Shown one piece after another: positions 1 through 6,779 of a stretch of DNA of 31,339 bases (position 1 is the first letter of the stretch; every line of letters starts with the position of its first letter). The position numbers and the translations under genes were made by a program. Origin of the DNA: Actinomycetes bacterium (GTDB taxonomy: Bacteria > Actinomycetota > Actinomycetes > Propionibacteriales > Propionibacteriaceae). Location: the NCBI GenBank assembly GCA_023460935.1, contig JAEWOI010000041.1:1-31339 (forward strand), written 5' to 3'. The notes beneath the pieces are model-generated. The model did no database searches, was not told the DNA's origin, and worked only from the letters and a program-made list of their open reading frames with translations.

Positions 1-1220
1 CCCTGATCGCCGGCGGCATGACCGGGGTGGCGACCAACATGCTGCTCGGCGGCGCGCTGCGCGCCCCGGCAGCCCCGGGCAGCATCCTGGCCGTCCTGGC
101 CCAGATCGCCCCCGGCGCCTACCTGGCAGTCATCCTCTCGGTCATCCTGTCCGCCACCGTCACCTTCGTGGTCGCCTCGATCATCCTGCGGGCCTCCCGC
201 AAGCGTGACCTGGCCGCAGAGGCCGCCGGCACCGACCGGTTCGAGGCAGCGATCAGCCAGACCGAGGCCAACAAGGGCAAGGCATCCGACGCCCTCGCCG
301 GCCTCCGCACCGAGCATGCGGTGACCGGTCCGATCAAGCGGATCGTGTTCGCCTGTGACGCCGGCATGGGCTCCTCCGCGATGGGCGCCTCCGTCCTGCG
401 CAAGAAGATCCAGGCTGCCGGCTACGCCGACGTCACCGTGGTGAACCGCGCCATCGCTGCACTGGGCGACGAGTTCGACGTGGTGGTGTCCCACCAGGAC
501 CTGCTGGACCGCGCGCGGCAGAAGACCCCGTCCGCGGTGCATGTCGCGGTGGACAACTTCATGGCCTCACCCAAGTACGACCAGGTGGTGGAGATGGTCG
601 CCGAGTCCAACAGCGGATCGGCAGCCGAGCCGGTTGCCGCCACCGCGGTCGCGGCACCGGCAGCGGCTCCCGCCGTCCCGGCCCGGGCCATCGTGGACGA
701 GCCGGCGCCGGCGGAGCCCGAACCGGCAGCTCCTCAGCCGGTCGTCCCGGAGCCCGTCGCCCCGCAGGCGGCTGCCACCGGTGAAGGCGAGGGGGTGCTC
801 AGCCTGTCCTCGATCGTGCTGTCCGGCAGTGCCACCGACCAGGCGTCGGCCATCGACGAGGCGGGCCGGCTGCTGGTCGATTCCGGAGCCGTGGACGCCG
901 GCTACGTCAGTTCGATGCACGACCGGGAGCGTTCGGTTTCGACCTACATGGGCAACCTGCTGGCCATCCCGCACGGCACCAACGAGGCGAAGGGCCTGAT
1001 CCGGTCCTCGGCCATCTCTGTGGTGCGCTACCCCGACGGCATCGACTGGAACGGCAACCAGGTCAAGTTCGTGATCGGCATCGCCGGTGCGAACGACGAG
1101 CACCTGGAACTGCTCAGCAAGATCGCCGAGGTCTTCCTCGACTCCGATGCGGTGGCCCGGCTGGAGCAGGCGAGCACCGAGCGGGAGATCGCCGACACCT
1201 TCAAGAAGGTGAACGGCTAG
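1..1220 (+). CDS. mtlA: PTS mannitol permease EIICBA, 3' part
   Basis: Mannitol uptake and phosphorylation to mannitol-1-phosphate at the membrane. The 5' end lies outside the window: the frame is open from base 3, and the Met at 18 is internal. Counting from that Met, residues 1-60 are the end of the membrane IIC domain (AGGMTGV motif and a last hydrophobic segment). About 105-195 is the IIB domain, with the phospho-cysteine in CDAGMGSSAMGA (Cys113). An Ala/Pro-rich linker at about 200-255 joins it to a IIA domain ending at residue 400, with the phospho-histidine in IPHGT (His319). All three domains are therefore fused, as in E. coli MtlA. The stop codon abuts the mtlD start directly, so the two are surely cotranscribed. 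Assignment is secure from the IIB and IIA motifs and the neighbour. Confidence 0.93.
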   Translation, partial: LIAGGMTGVATNMLLGGALRAPAAPGSILAVLAQIAPGAYLAVILSVILSATVTFVVASIILRASRKRDLAAEAAGTDRFEAAISQTEANKGKASDALAGLRTEHAVTGPIKRIVFACDAGMGSSAMGASVLRKKIQAAGYADVTVVNRAIAALGDEFDVVVSHQDLLDRARQKTPSAVHVAVDNFMASPKYDQVVEMVAESNSGSAAEPVAATAVAAPAAAPAVPARAIVDEPAPAEPEPAAPQPVVPEPVAPQAAATGEGEGVLSLSSIVLSGSATDQASAIDEAGRLLVDSGAVDAGYVSSMHDRERSVSTYMGNLLAIPHGTNEAKGLIRSSAISVVRYPDGIDWNGNQVKFVIGIAGANDEHLELLSKIAEVFLDSDAVARLEQASTEREIADTFKKVNG

Positions 1221-2360
1221 ATGAAGGCTGTGCACTTCGGGGCCGGGAACATCGGCCGTGGCTTCGTCGGCCTGCTGCTGCACAACGCCGGCTACGAACT
1301 GGTGTTCGCCGACGTGGCGGAGGCACTGATCCAGAGCCTCAAGCAGGCTGACAGCTATCTGGTGCACGAGGTAGGGGAGGAGCCGCGGACCTCCGAGGTC
1401 CGCGGGTTCTCCGCGCTCAACTCCGCCACCGAGGCGGCGGAGCTGACGGCGGCGATCGCCGCGGCCGACCTCGTCACCACAGCGGTCGGGGCCCACATCC
1501 TGAAGTTCGTTGCGCCCGCGATCGCCTCCGGCGTGGCCGCGCGTCCCGCGGGGGCGGCGCGGCTGGCGGTCATGGCGTGCGAGAACGCGATCAACGGCAC
1601 CGACATCCTGGCGGCGGAGATCCGCAAGGCCTACCCGGGCAGTGACCTCGACCAGCGGGTCGTGTTCGCCAACACGGCCGTCGACCGCATCGTGCCCAAC
1701 CAGGACCCGGCTGCAGGCCTGGACGTGACCGTGGAGAACTTCTACGAGTGGGCGATCGAGACCCCGCCGTTCGGCGGCGACCACCCCGACATCCCCGGCG
1801 TCACCTGGGTTCCCGACCTGGAGCCCTACATCGAGCGCAAGCTGTTCACAGTGAACACCGGCCACGCCACCAGCGCCTGGTTCGGCTACGCAGCCGGGAT
1901 CGAGAAGATCTCCGACGCACTCGCCGACCCCGGAGTGGCGGCGAAGGTGGCAGCGGTGCTCGGCGAGACCGCCTCGCTGATCGTCGCCAAGCACGGCGTG
2001 CCAGCCGAGGTGCAGGACGCCTATGTGAAGAAGATCCTCAAGCGGTTCGCCAACCCGCACCTCCCGGACACCACCTTGCGGGTGGGACGGGCCCCGCTGC
2101 GCAAGCTGAGCCGCAACGACCGGTTCATCAGCCCGGCAGCCCAGCTGGCCGAGCGCGGCATGACGCGGACGGCGCTGCTGGAAGCCGTCGGGGCGGGGCT
2201 GCGGTTCGATCCGGACGACGACCCGGAGGCCGTCGAGCTGCAGCAGCTGCTCGGCAGCGCGGACGCGGCTGAGGTGACGGCCCGGGTCACCGGGCTCGCG
2301 CCGGAACACCCGCTGTACGCAGACGTCGTCGAGGTGGTCGCTGCCCGCCAGGCCGGCTGA
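1221..2360 (+). CDS. mtlD: Mannitol-1-phosphate 5-dehydrogenase
   Basis: Oxidises mannitol-1-phosphate to fructose-6-phosphate with NAD+, feeding the PTS product into glycolysis. 379 aa, close to the 382 aa of the E. coli enzyme. The N-terminus carries the Rossmann dinucleotide motif FGAGNIGRGFVG (residues 6-17). The central KLFTVNTGHATSAWFGY segment carries the Lys, Asn and His expected at the active site of this long-chain dehydrogenase family. The ATG follows the mtlA stop with no gap, and a purine-rich AAGGTG just upstream inside mtlA can serve as ribosome binding site. The coding sequence contains a long inverted repeat at 1376-1412, listed separately. Function is confident from length, motifs and the PTS neighbour. 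Confidence 0.95.
   Translation: MKAVHFGAGNIGRGFVGLLLHNAGYELVFADVAEALIQSLKQADSYLVHEVGEEPRTSEVRGFSALNSATEAAELTAAIAAADLVTTAVGAHILKFVAPAIASGVAARPAGAARLAVMACENAINGTDILAAEIRKAYPGSDLDQRVVFANTAVDRIVPNQDPAAGLDVTVENFYEWAIETPPFGGDHPDIPGVTWVPDLEPYIERKLFTVNTGHATSAWFGYAAGIEKISDALADPGVAAKVAAVLGETASLIVAKHGVPAEVQDAYVKKILKRFANPHLPDTTLRVGRAPLRKLSRNDRFISPAAQLAERGMTRTALLEAVGAGLRFDPDDDPEAVELQQLLGSADAAEVTARVTGLAPEHPLYADVVEVVAARQAG
1376..1412. repeat. Intragenic hairpin inside mtlD
   Basis: A perfect 10-bp inverted repeat (1383-1392 and 1396-1405) encloses a 3-nt loop. It extends outward past one G-G mismatch by six more pairs, one of them G-U (1376-1381 with 1407-1412). It encodes EPRTSEVRGF in a variable part of MtlD, so the reading frame is kept. 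Confidence 0.75.
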
Positions 2361-2448
2361 CCGGACCGCCTCGGGGCGTCGCCCGGCGGCGCGCTGGTAG
2401 GATCCTGCGGGTTCGTTTCGGCCGGTTCCGGCCGGCTGGAGGGTGTAG
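2361..2448 (+). promoter_or_regulatory. Leader region of the tsa operon with possible promoter
   Basis: The gap between mtlD and the t6A operon holds a TANNNT-type -10 candidate TAGGAT (2398-2403) with no convincing -35. A 14-bp near-palindrome GGCCGG-TT-CCGGCC lies at 2420-2433, and the ribosome binding site GGAGGG at 2438-2443. The palindrome could be a weak mtlD terminator or a leader hairpin. Confidence 0.4.
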
Positions 2449-3405
2449 ATGCAGCAGACCGTGCTGGCCGAGACCGTGCTCGGCGACGGCCGCGCGCTCC
2501 GAATCGTGGAACCCGCAGCCGATGCCGCGCCGGCGATCCGCGACCTGATCGTCGCGGCGTTCGGCCACCGGCCACCGGTGGACCCGCCGCCGCCGGCGCT
2601 GGCCGAGACGGCGGCAGCGGTGGCCGAGACCCTCGCCGCGGGCTTCGGCGTGCTGGCCCTGGTGGACGACCGCCCGGTCGGGGTGGTCCTGGTCACCCTC
2701 GACGGGCCGGTCGCGGGCATCCACCGCGTCTCCGTGCACCCTGACGAGCAGCGCCAGGGGATCGCCTCCGCCCTGGTGGAAGTGGTGCTCGAGTCGCTCA
2801 CCGCGCGCGGCGCCACCGCCGTGGAGCTGGTGGCGCGGGCGGAGTTCCCGAGGGTGGTCGAGTGGTGGCGCCGGCACGGGTTCGTCGAGGTGGACCGCGA
2901 AGGCGCCAGCCTGACCCTGGCCCGGCAGCTGCCGGTGCGGTTGCAGGCGCCGACGGCGGAGGACACCAGGGCGATCGGCGAGCGGCTGGCCCGCCTGCTC
3001 CGGCCGGGTGACCTGCTGATCGCCTCCGGAGACCTCGGCGCGGGCAAGACCACACTCACCCAGGGCATCGGCCGGGGGCTTGGGGTGTCCGGCCCGGTGA
3101 TCTCGCCGACCTTCGTGCTCTCGCGGGTGCACCCTTCCACCGCGGACGGGCCGGCGCTGGTGCACGTGGACGCCTACCGGCTGGGGAACTTCGCAGAACT
3201 GGAGGACCTCGACCTGGAGCACTCCCTCGCCGATTCGGTGACGCTGGTGGAGTGGGGCGCCGGGATCGCCGAGGGCCTCGCGGAGGACTACCTGGAGATC
3301 GACATCCGCCGCAGCCTCGACCCGGAGGACGAGACGCGGTGGATCTTCCTCACCCCGATCGGCGACCGCTGGACGGCGGCCAGAGCAGAACTGGAGGCGC
3401 TATGA
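2449..3405 (+). CDS. tsaE: GNAT acetyltransferase-TsaE fusion
   Basis: 318 aa, about twice the size of a normal TsaE. Residues 1-150 form a GNAT acetyltransferase domain, with the acetyl-CoA loop near IHRVSVHPDEQRQGIASAL. Residues 165-318 are TsaE, the ATPase that drives the TsaB-TsaD complex making N6-threonylcarbamoyladenosine at A37 of ANN-decoding tRNAs. The Walker A motif GDLGAGKTT has Lys200, and it is followed by SPTFVLSRVH and the HVDAYRL and LVEWGAG motifs typical of TsaE. The ATG has a good GGAGGG ribosome binding site. The stop overlaps the tsaB start as ATGA (3402-3405). The TsaE part is certain. The acetyltransferase substrate is unknown: RimI-like protein acetylation is a guess from context only. 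Confidence 0.92.
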   Translation: MQQTVLAETVLGDGRALRIVEPAADAAPAIRDLIVAAFGHRPPVDPPPPALAETAAAVAETLAAGFGVLALVDDRPVGVVLVTLDGPVAGIHRVSVHPDEQRQGIASALVEVVLESLTARGATAVELVARAEFPRVVEWWRRHGFVEVDREGASLTLARQLPVRLQAPTAEDTRAIGERLARLLRPGDLLIASGDLGAGKTTLTQGIGRGLGVSGPVISPTFVLSRVHPSTADGPALVHVDAYRLGNFAELEDLDLEHSLADSVTLVEWGAGIAEGLAEDYLEIDIRRSLDPEDETRWIFLTPIGDRWTAARAELEAL

Positions 3406-4070
3406 CGAGTCCGGCCCCCTTGGTGCTCGGCATCGACACCGCCACCGACGTCCGGGCCGGCGTGGCCAGGGGCACCACGGTGCTGGCCAGCGAAGCCGTC
3501 CCCGACCGTAGGGCGCACGCCGAGCAGTTGCTGCCCTTGGTGCAGCGGGTGCTGGCCGCCGCCGGGGTGCGACCCGCCGACCTGACCCAGGTCGTGGTGG
3601 GGGTCGGTCCCGGCCCGTTCACCGGCCTGCGGGTGGGGGTTGCGGCGGCCGTGACCCTGGCCGAGGCGTTGGGCGTCGGCGTGCGCGGGGTGTGCAGCCT
3701 GGACGTCGTCGCCCGCCACTGGGCCGGGAGCGACGCAGGCCCCGGCGGGGACTTCGCCGTGGTGGCGGACGCCCGCCGCAAGGAGGTGTACTGGGCGCGC
3801 TACGCGGCCGACGGCACGCGGCTGGAGGGGCCGTTCGTCACCGCGCCGGACCGGGTGCCCGACCTGCCGCTGGCCGGGCCCGGGGCGACGCTCACCGGCA
3901 GGGGGTGCGCGGGTCCGGACCACGTCGACGCCGGGCTGATGGCGGCCGCCGCAGACCTGCCCGACGCCGGGCTGGAGCCGCTGTACCTGCGCCGCCCGGA
4001 CGCCGAGGTGCCCACCACCCGGAAGTCGACCCTGCTGCAACCGCGACTAGCGATGATTGGACGGCGATGA
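3402..4070 (+). CDS. tsaB: tRNA t6A biosynthesis protein TsaB
   Basis: 222 aa, an ASKHA-fold pseudo-enzyme that dimerises with TsaD and scaffolds the t6A complex. The N-terminal VLGIDTATD, the conserved VGPGPFTGLRVG loop (around residues 67-78) and the following short helix are diagnostic. Much longer upstream starts are open in this frame, but ATG 3402 overlaps the tsaE stop as ATGA, has GGAGG at 3393-3397 and gives the normal length. The 3' end again overlaps the next gene, rimI, as ATGA (4067-4070). Translation of the three genes is probably coupled. Confidence 0.94.
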   Translation: MTSPAPLVLGIDTATDVRAGVARGTTVLASEAVPDRRAHAEQLLPLVQRVLAAAGVRPADLTQVVVGVGPGPFTGLRVGVAAAVTLAEALGVGVRGVCSLDVVARHWAGSDAGPGGDFAVVADARRKEVYWARYAADGTRLEGPFVTAPDRVPDLPLAGPGATLTGRGCAGPDHVDAGLMAAAADLPDAGLEPLYLRRPDAEVPTTRKSTLLQPRLAMIGRR

Positions 4071-4540
4071 TCATCACCCACGCCCGACCGACCGACCTGG
4101 CCGACATCCTGGCCCTCGAGCAGCTCGGGTTCGAGGAACAGGAGCAGTGGTCGGAGTCGGCCTGGGCAGAGGAACTGGCCTCCCCCGACCGCTACGTGCT
4201 GGCCCGGCTCGACGTCGATGCGCGGATCATCGGTGTGGCCACGTTCAGCCGCGTGGAGGAGATGGCCGACCTGAACCGCGTGGTGGTCCACCCCGAGGCC
4301 AGGGGAAGAGGCATCGGCAGCTCACTCGTCCGTGCCGGCCTGGAGTGGGCCGGCGCCGTCGGGGCCCGCCGGATGCTGCTCGAGGTGCGTCCGGACAACG
4401 AGGCTGCCGTGGCTCTCTACCGGCGCCTCGGCTTCGGGACCGTGACCACCCGGCGCGACTACTACGGGCCGGGTCGGGACGCCTTGGTGATGCTACGGCC
4501 ACTGCCGGGCACGGAAGCCCTGGCCGGGGAGTGCGCATGA
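4067..4540 (+). CDS. rimI: Ribosomal-protein-alanine N-acetyltransferase
   Basis: 157 aa, a single GNAT domain. RimI acetylates the N-terminus of ribosomal protein S18, and the gene is regularly found between tsaB and tsaD. Motif A is seen as NRVVVHPEARGRGIGSSLV (about residues 70-88), followed by LLEVRPDNEAAVALYRRLGF, the typical RimI stretch, and a C-terminal RRDYYG in which the Tyr residues are characteristic. The start at 4067 overlaps the tsaB stop (ATGA) and is preferred over the open frame upstream, which is a shadow of tsaB. Its TGA stop (4538-4540) overlaps an ATG that opens a 22-codon mini-ORF, not tsaD itself. Confidence 0.92.
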   Translation: MIITHARPTDLADILALEQLGFEEQEQWSESAWAEELASPDRYVLARLDVDARIIGVATFSRVEEMADLNRVVVHPEARGRGIGSSLVRAGLEWAGAVGARRMLLEVRPDNEAAVALYRRLGFGTVTTRRDYYGPGRDALVMLRPLPGTEALAGECA

Positions 4541-4607
4541 GCACCCCATGGAGTTCTTCTCCTCCGCTGCGCTCCCCCGAACAACTCCATGGGGACCCCG
4601 CATGAGC
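4535..4607 (+). repeat. Small palindromic insertion with 8-bp direct repeats at rimI-tsaD junction
   Basis: GCATGAGC occurs at 4535-4542 and again at 4600-4607. Between them are 57 bp holding a perfect 12-bp inverted repeat CCCCATGGAGTT / AACTCCATGGGG (4544-4555 and 4583-4594), with three more pairs after a mismatch and a loop of about 19 nt. Direct repeats flanking a palindromic core resemble a MITE- or REP-like insertion with target duplication. Removing 65 bp restores an ATGA overlap of rimI and tsaD, the same junction seen twice upstream in this operon. The right arm includes the GGGG that would serve tsaD as ribosome binding site. No second copy was seen in the window, so mobility is inference. 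Confidence 0.65.
4537..4605 (+). CDS. 22-codon bridging mini-ORF between rimI and tsaD
   Basis: ATG 4537 overlaps the rimI stop as ATGA. Translation through the palindromic insertion gives a Ser/Pro-rich 22-residue peptide (starts MSTPWSSS, ends HGDPA) whose TGA (4603-4605) overlaps the tsaD ATG, again as ATGA. A ribosome finishing rimI could restart here, melt the hairpin that hides the tsaD ribosome binding site, and restart on tsaD. The peptide itself has no recognisable domain and is probably not functional. What is seen is the two overlaps; the coupling role is inferred. Confidence 0.4.
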   Translation: MSTPWSSSPPLRSPEQLHGDPA

Positions 4608-5669
4608 GAAGTGCAGGCCGGGTCGGGCGGCGGCCCGCTGGTGCTGGGCATCGAGTCCTCCTGTGACGAGACCGGTGTGGGCATCGTGCGCGGCCACCAG
4701 TTGCTGGCCAACGAGGTGGCCTCCTCCGTCGAGGAGCATGTGCGCTTCGGCGGTGTGGTTCCCGAGGTGGCCAGCAGGGCCCACCTGCAGGCGCTGATCC
4801 CCACCCTGCGGCGCGCCTGCGAGACCGCCGACGTCGACCTCTCCGAGGTGGACGCGATCGCCGTGACCGCCGGCCCCGGCCTGATGGGCGCCCTGGTGGT
4901 GGGGGTGGCGGCAGCCAAGGCGCTGGCGGTGGCTCTCGACAAGCCCCTTTACGGGGTCAACCACCTCGTCGGCCACGTTGCGGTCGACCTGCTCGACCAC
5001 GGCCCGCTGCCGCAGCCGTGCGCCGCGCTGCTGGTCTCCGGCGGGCACACCTCGCTGCTGGCCGTGAACGACATCACCCGCGACATCGTCGAGCTGGGCG
5101 CAACCATCGACGACGCCGCCGGCGAGGCCTACGACAAGGTGGCCCGGCTGCTCGGGCTGGCCTATCCCGGAGGGCCGGTGATCGACCGCGCAGCCGCGCA
5201 GGGCGACCCGAGGGCGATCGCCTTCCCACGGGGGCTCACCGCCGGGAAGGACCAGGCCAGGCACCGTTTCGACTACTCGTTCTCGGGATTGAAGACAGCG
5301 GTCTCCCGCTGGGTGGAGACCAGGCGCCGCGACGGGCTCGACGTGCCGGTGGCCGACGTTGCAGCCTCCTTCCAGGAGGCAGTGTGCGACGTCCTCACCG
5401 CGAAGGCTGTCGACGCCTGCGAGTACCTGGGCACCGACCACCTGCTGCTCGGCGGTGGCGTTGCCGCCAACTCGAGACTGCGGGCCCTGCTGGAGGAGCG
5501 CACCGCTGCGGCAGGGATCACGCTGCGCCGGCCGCGTCCGGCGCTGTGCACAGACAACGGCGCGATGATCGCCGTCCTCGGCGCAGAGGTGGTGCGGGCC
5601 GGGCGGGCGCCGTCCTCGCTGGAGATCGGTGCCAACTCCGGCCTGCCGGTCAGCACCGTCCTGGTCTGA
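4602..5669 (+). CDS. tsaD: tRNA N6-adenosine threonylcarbamoyltransferase
   Basis: 355 aa from ATG 4602. Transfers the threonylcarbamoyl group from threonylcarbamoyl-AMP to tRNA A37, working with TsaB and TsaE. Visible motifs are VLGIESSCDETGVG at the N-terminus, the metal-binding pair in NHLVGH (His121 and His125), GGHTSLL, GEAYDKVARLLGLAYPGGPVID, FSGLKTAV, LGGGVAANSRLR and TDNGAMIA, all in the family order. An in-frame ATG at 4548 would add 18 residues, but these come from the palindromic insertion and are not conserved-looking. Starting at 4602 gives MSEVQAG and the normal family N-terminus. The stop overlaps the next start by one base (TGATG). Confidence 0.95.
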   Translation: MSEVQAGSGGGPLVLGIESSCDETGVGIVRGHQLLANEVASSVEEHVRFGGVVPEVASRAHLQALIPTLRRACETADVDLSEVDAIAVTAGPGLMGALVVGVAAAKALAVALDKPLYGVNHLVGHVAVDLLDHGPLPQPCAALLVSGGHTSLLAVNDITRDIVELGATIDDAAGEAYDKVARLLGLAYPGGPVIDRAAAQGDPRAIAFPRGLTAGKDQARHRFDYSFSGLKTAVSRWVETRRRDGLDVPVADVAASFQEAVCDVLTAKAVDACEYLGTDHLLLGGGVAANSRLRALLEERTAAAGITLRRPRPALCTDNGAMIAVLGAEVVRAGRAPSSLEIGANSGLPVSTVLV

Positions 5670-6148
5670 TGTACGCCCCGGTGATCGGCGTGCTCGGCTA
5701 CGTGCTGAGCCCCGACCGGCGCAGGGTGCTGCTGGTCCACCGCAGCCGGGACGGCGACCAGCACCAGGGCAAGTGGAACGGCCTGGGCGGCAAGCTCGAA
5801 CGTGCGGAGGACGTCTACACCTGCCTGTGCCGCGAGCTGCACGAGGAGGCGGGCATCACCGTCACGTCGGCGCGGCTGCGCGGCACCGTCTCCTGGCCGG
5901 GCTTCGGAGCCGCGGGCGAGGACTGGTTCGGCTTCGTGTTCGTGGTGGACGGCTTCACCGGCACCCCTCCGGAGCGCAACGATGACGGCCCGCTGGCGTG
6001 GCACGACCTGGACAGCCTGGCCGGCCTGCCGATGTGGTCGGGCGACCGGCACTTCCTGCCGCTGGTGTTCGACACCGGCCCGGTCTTCCACGGGGTGCTG
6101 CCGTACGCCGACGGCGAGCCCGTCGGCTGGAGTTTCACCCGGCCCTGA
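5669..6148 (+). CDS. Nudix hydrolase, 8-oxo-dGTP diphosphatase-like
   Basis: 159 aa with a perfect Nudix box, G-x5-E-x7-REL-x-EEAGI (from GGKLERAEDV to RELHEEAGI, about residues 37-60), which binds the divalent cation and hydrolyses nucleoside diphosphate-X bonds. The surrounding sequence (WNGLGGK, then a C-terminal WFGFVFVVDGF and HFLPLVF) resembles the MutT / 8-oxo-dGTP diphosphatase branch that cleans oxidised nucleotides, but the substrate cannot be fixed from sequence alone. The ATG overlaps the tsaD stop (TGATG), making it the last gene of the t6A operon. The repeat-rich, gene-free stretch follows. Confidence 0.85.
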   Translation: MYAPVIGVLGYVLSPDRRRVLLVHRSRDGDQHQGKWNGLGGKLERAEDVYTCLCRELHEEAGITVTSARLRGTVSWPGFGAAGEDWFGFVFVVDGFTGTPPERNDDGPLAWHDLDSLAGLPMWSGDRHFLPLVFDTGPVFHGVLPYADGEPVGWSFTRP

Positions 6149-6201
6149 CCCGTGGGCTCGAGCCGCACCTGGCCCGGACGGGTGGGCGGCAGGCTCACGG
6201 T

Positions 6202-6320
6202 GCCCACCCTGCGCCGCAGCACCCGACCTTGCGCCACAAACCCGACTCTGCGCCGCAAGACCCGACCTTGCGCCGCATCTACCCGGCGCAAAGTGCGGTT
6301 TCGGGGCGCAAAGTGGGCTG
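6202..6320. repeat. Degenerate 19-20 bp tandem repeats plus inverted copies
   Basis: Four imperfect copies of a unit like ACCCGACCTTGCGCCGCAA run head to tail (about 6202-6220, 6221-6239, 6240-6259, 6260-6280). Two copies of the core in opposite orientation, GCGCAAAGT, follow at about 6286-6294 and 6306-6314. The last direct copy (6265-6274) can pair with the first inverted copy (6285-6294): ten positions with one mismatch and a 10-nt loop. Lying just after the Nudix stop, it may act as a transcription end or be a degenerate repeat element. No gene is seen here. Confidence 0.6.
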
Positions 6321-6353
6321 CGGGGCGGTGGCCGGAGCGGGTCCGGGTCGGAC

Positions 6354-6440
6354 GGGCGCCCGGGTCAGGAGGGGCGCCCGGGTCAGCAGGGCGCCCGGGC
6401 CAGGAGGGCGCCCGGGCCAGGAGGGGCGCCCGGGTCAGGA
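6354..6440. repeat. Five-copy 17-18 bp GC-rich minisatellite
   Basis: Five near-identical units GGGCGCCCGGGTCAGGA begin at 6354, 6372, 6389, 6406 and 6424. The variation is TCAGGA/CCAGGA/TCAGCA, and two copies carry an extra G. Each unit contains GGGCGCCC, a perfect palindrome, so each can fold on itself. It ends just before the stop of the minus-strand membrane gene. There are no unique spacers, so it is not a CRISPR. Frames across it read as Gly/Pro-rich collagen-like peptides, but none is attached to a convincing gene. Together with the repeat cluster at 6202-6320 it fills the gene-free stretch 6149-6450. Confidence 0.8.
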
Positions 6441-6450
6441 GCGGCCTGGA

Positions 6451-6723
6451 TCAGACCTGCGGGGCGGGTGGCCGTGCCGGCTGCTGCGCCACGGGAGGCC
6501 TGCGCCCGCCGCCGAGGCCGAGGCCGGTGAGGAAGCCGCCGAGCAGCAGCCCGGCGCCGGCGATCAGCAGTTGCAGGGTCGCCGGCTCGACGCTGGCGCT
6601 GCGCAGCGCGTCCAGGGCCAGCCACTGGCGGTAGGAGATCCAGCCGCCCCAGACGGCGCAGACCAGGCCGACCAGCACCAGCAGGAGCCCGATCGCCACG
6701 CTCACCTTCGACATGACCTTCAT
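6451..6723 (-). CDS. Small two-helix membrane protein
   Basis: 90 aa, family not recognised. Residues 5-28 and about 49-70 are hydrophobic helices. Between them lies a short polar stretch with WISYRQWLALDAL, and the tail is Gly/Arg/Pro-rich and likely cytoplasmic. The ATG at 6723 is preferred because a -10 hexamer TAGGAT (6730-6735, minus) sits exactly 6 nt upstream, as in leaderless actinobacterial transcripts. A second Met three codons on is possible. It is divergent from the methyltransferase gene, whose own leaderless promoter lies within 40 bp. The 3' end reaches the minisatellite. Confidence 0.6.
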   Translation of the reverse strand: MKVMSKVSVAIGLLLVLVGLVCAVWGGWISYRQWLALDALRSASVEPATLQLLIAGAGLLLGGFLTGLGLGGGRRPPVAQQPARPPAPQV

Positions 6724-6729
6724 GAGCTG

Positions 6730-6735
6730 ATCCTA
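6730..6735 (-). promoter_or_regulatory. -10 element of leaderless promoter for the 6451-6723 gene
   Basis: TAGGAT on the minus strand, followed by 6 nt and the ATG at 6723. No -35 is recognisable, and no ribosome binding site exists between hexamer and start. Confidence 0.55.
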
Positions 6736-6767
6736 GGGACCGGCAGGGCGTCCCGGCGCTCTCGGGC

Positions 6768-6773
6768 TAGGTT
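6768..6773 (+). promoter_or_regulatory. -10 element of leaderless promoter for the methyltransferase gene
   Basis: TAGGTT, 6 nt, then GTG 6780. The spacing puts the transcription start on the start codon. It is divergent from the promoter at 6730-6735. Confidence 0.55.
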
Positions 6774-6779
6774 CTGGGT

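Noticed and set aside
4548..4601. TsaD start at ATG 4548
   Set aside because: It would add 18 residues encoded by the palindromic insertion. ATG 4602 gives the normal N-terminus and an ATGA junction.
6354..6440. CRISPR array or collagen-like gene
   Set aside because: Units are head to tail with no spacers, no cas genes are near, and the Gly/Pro frames have no supported start or flanking domain.
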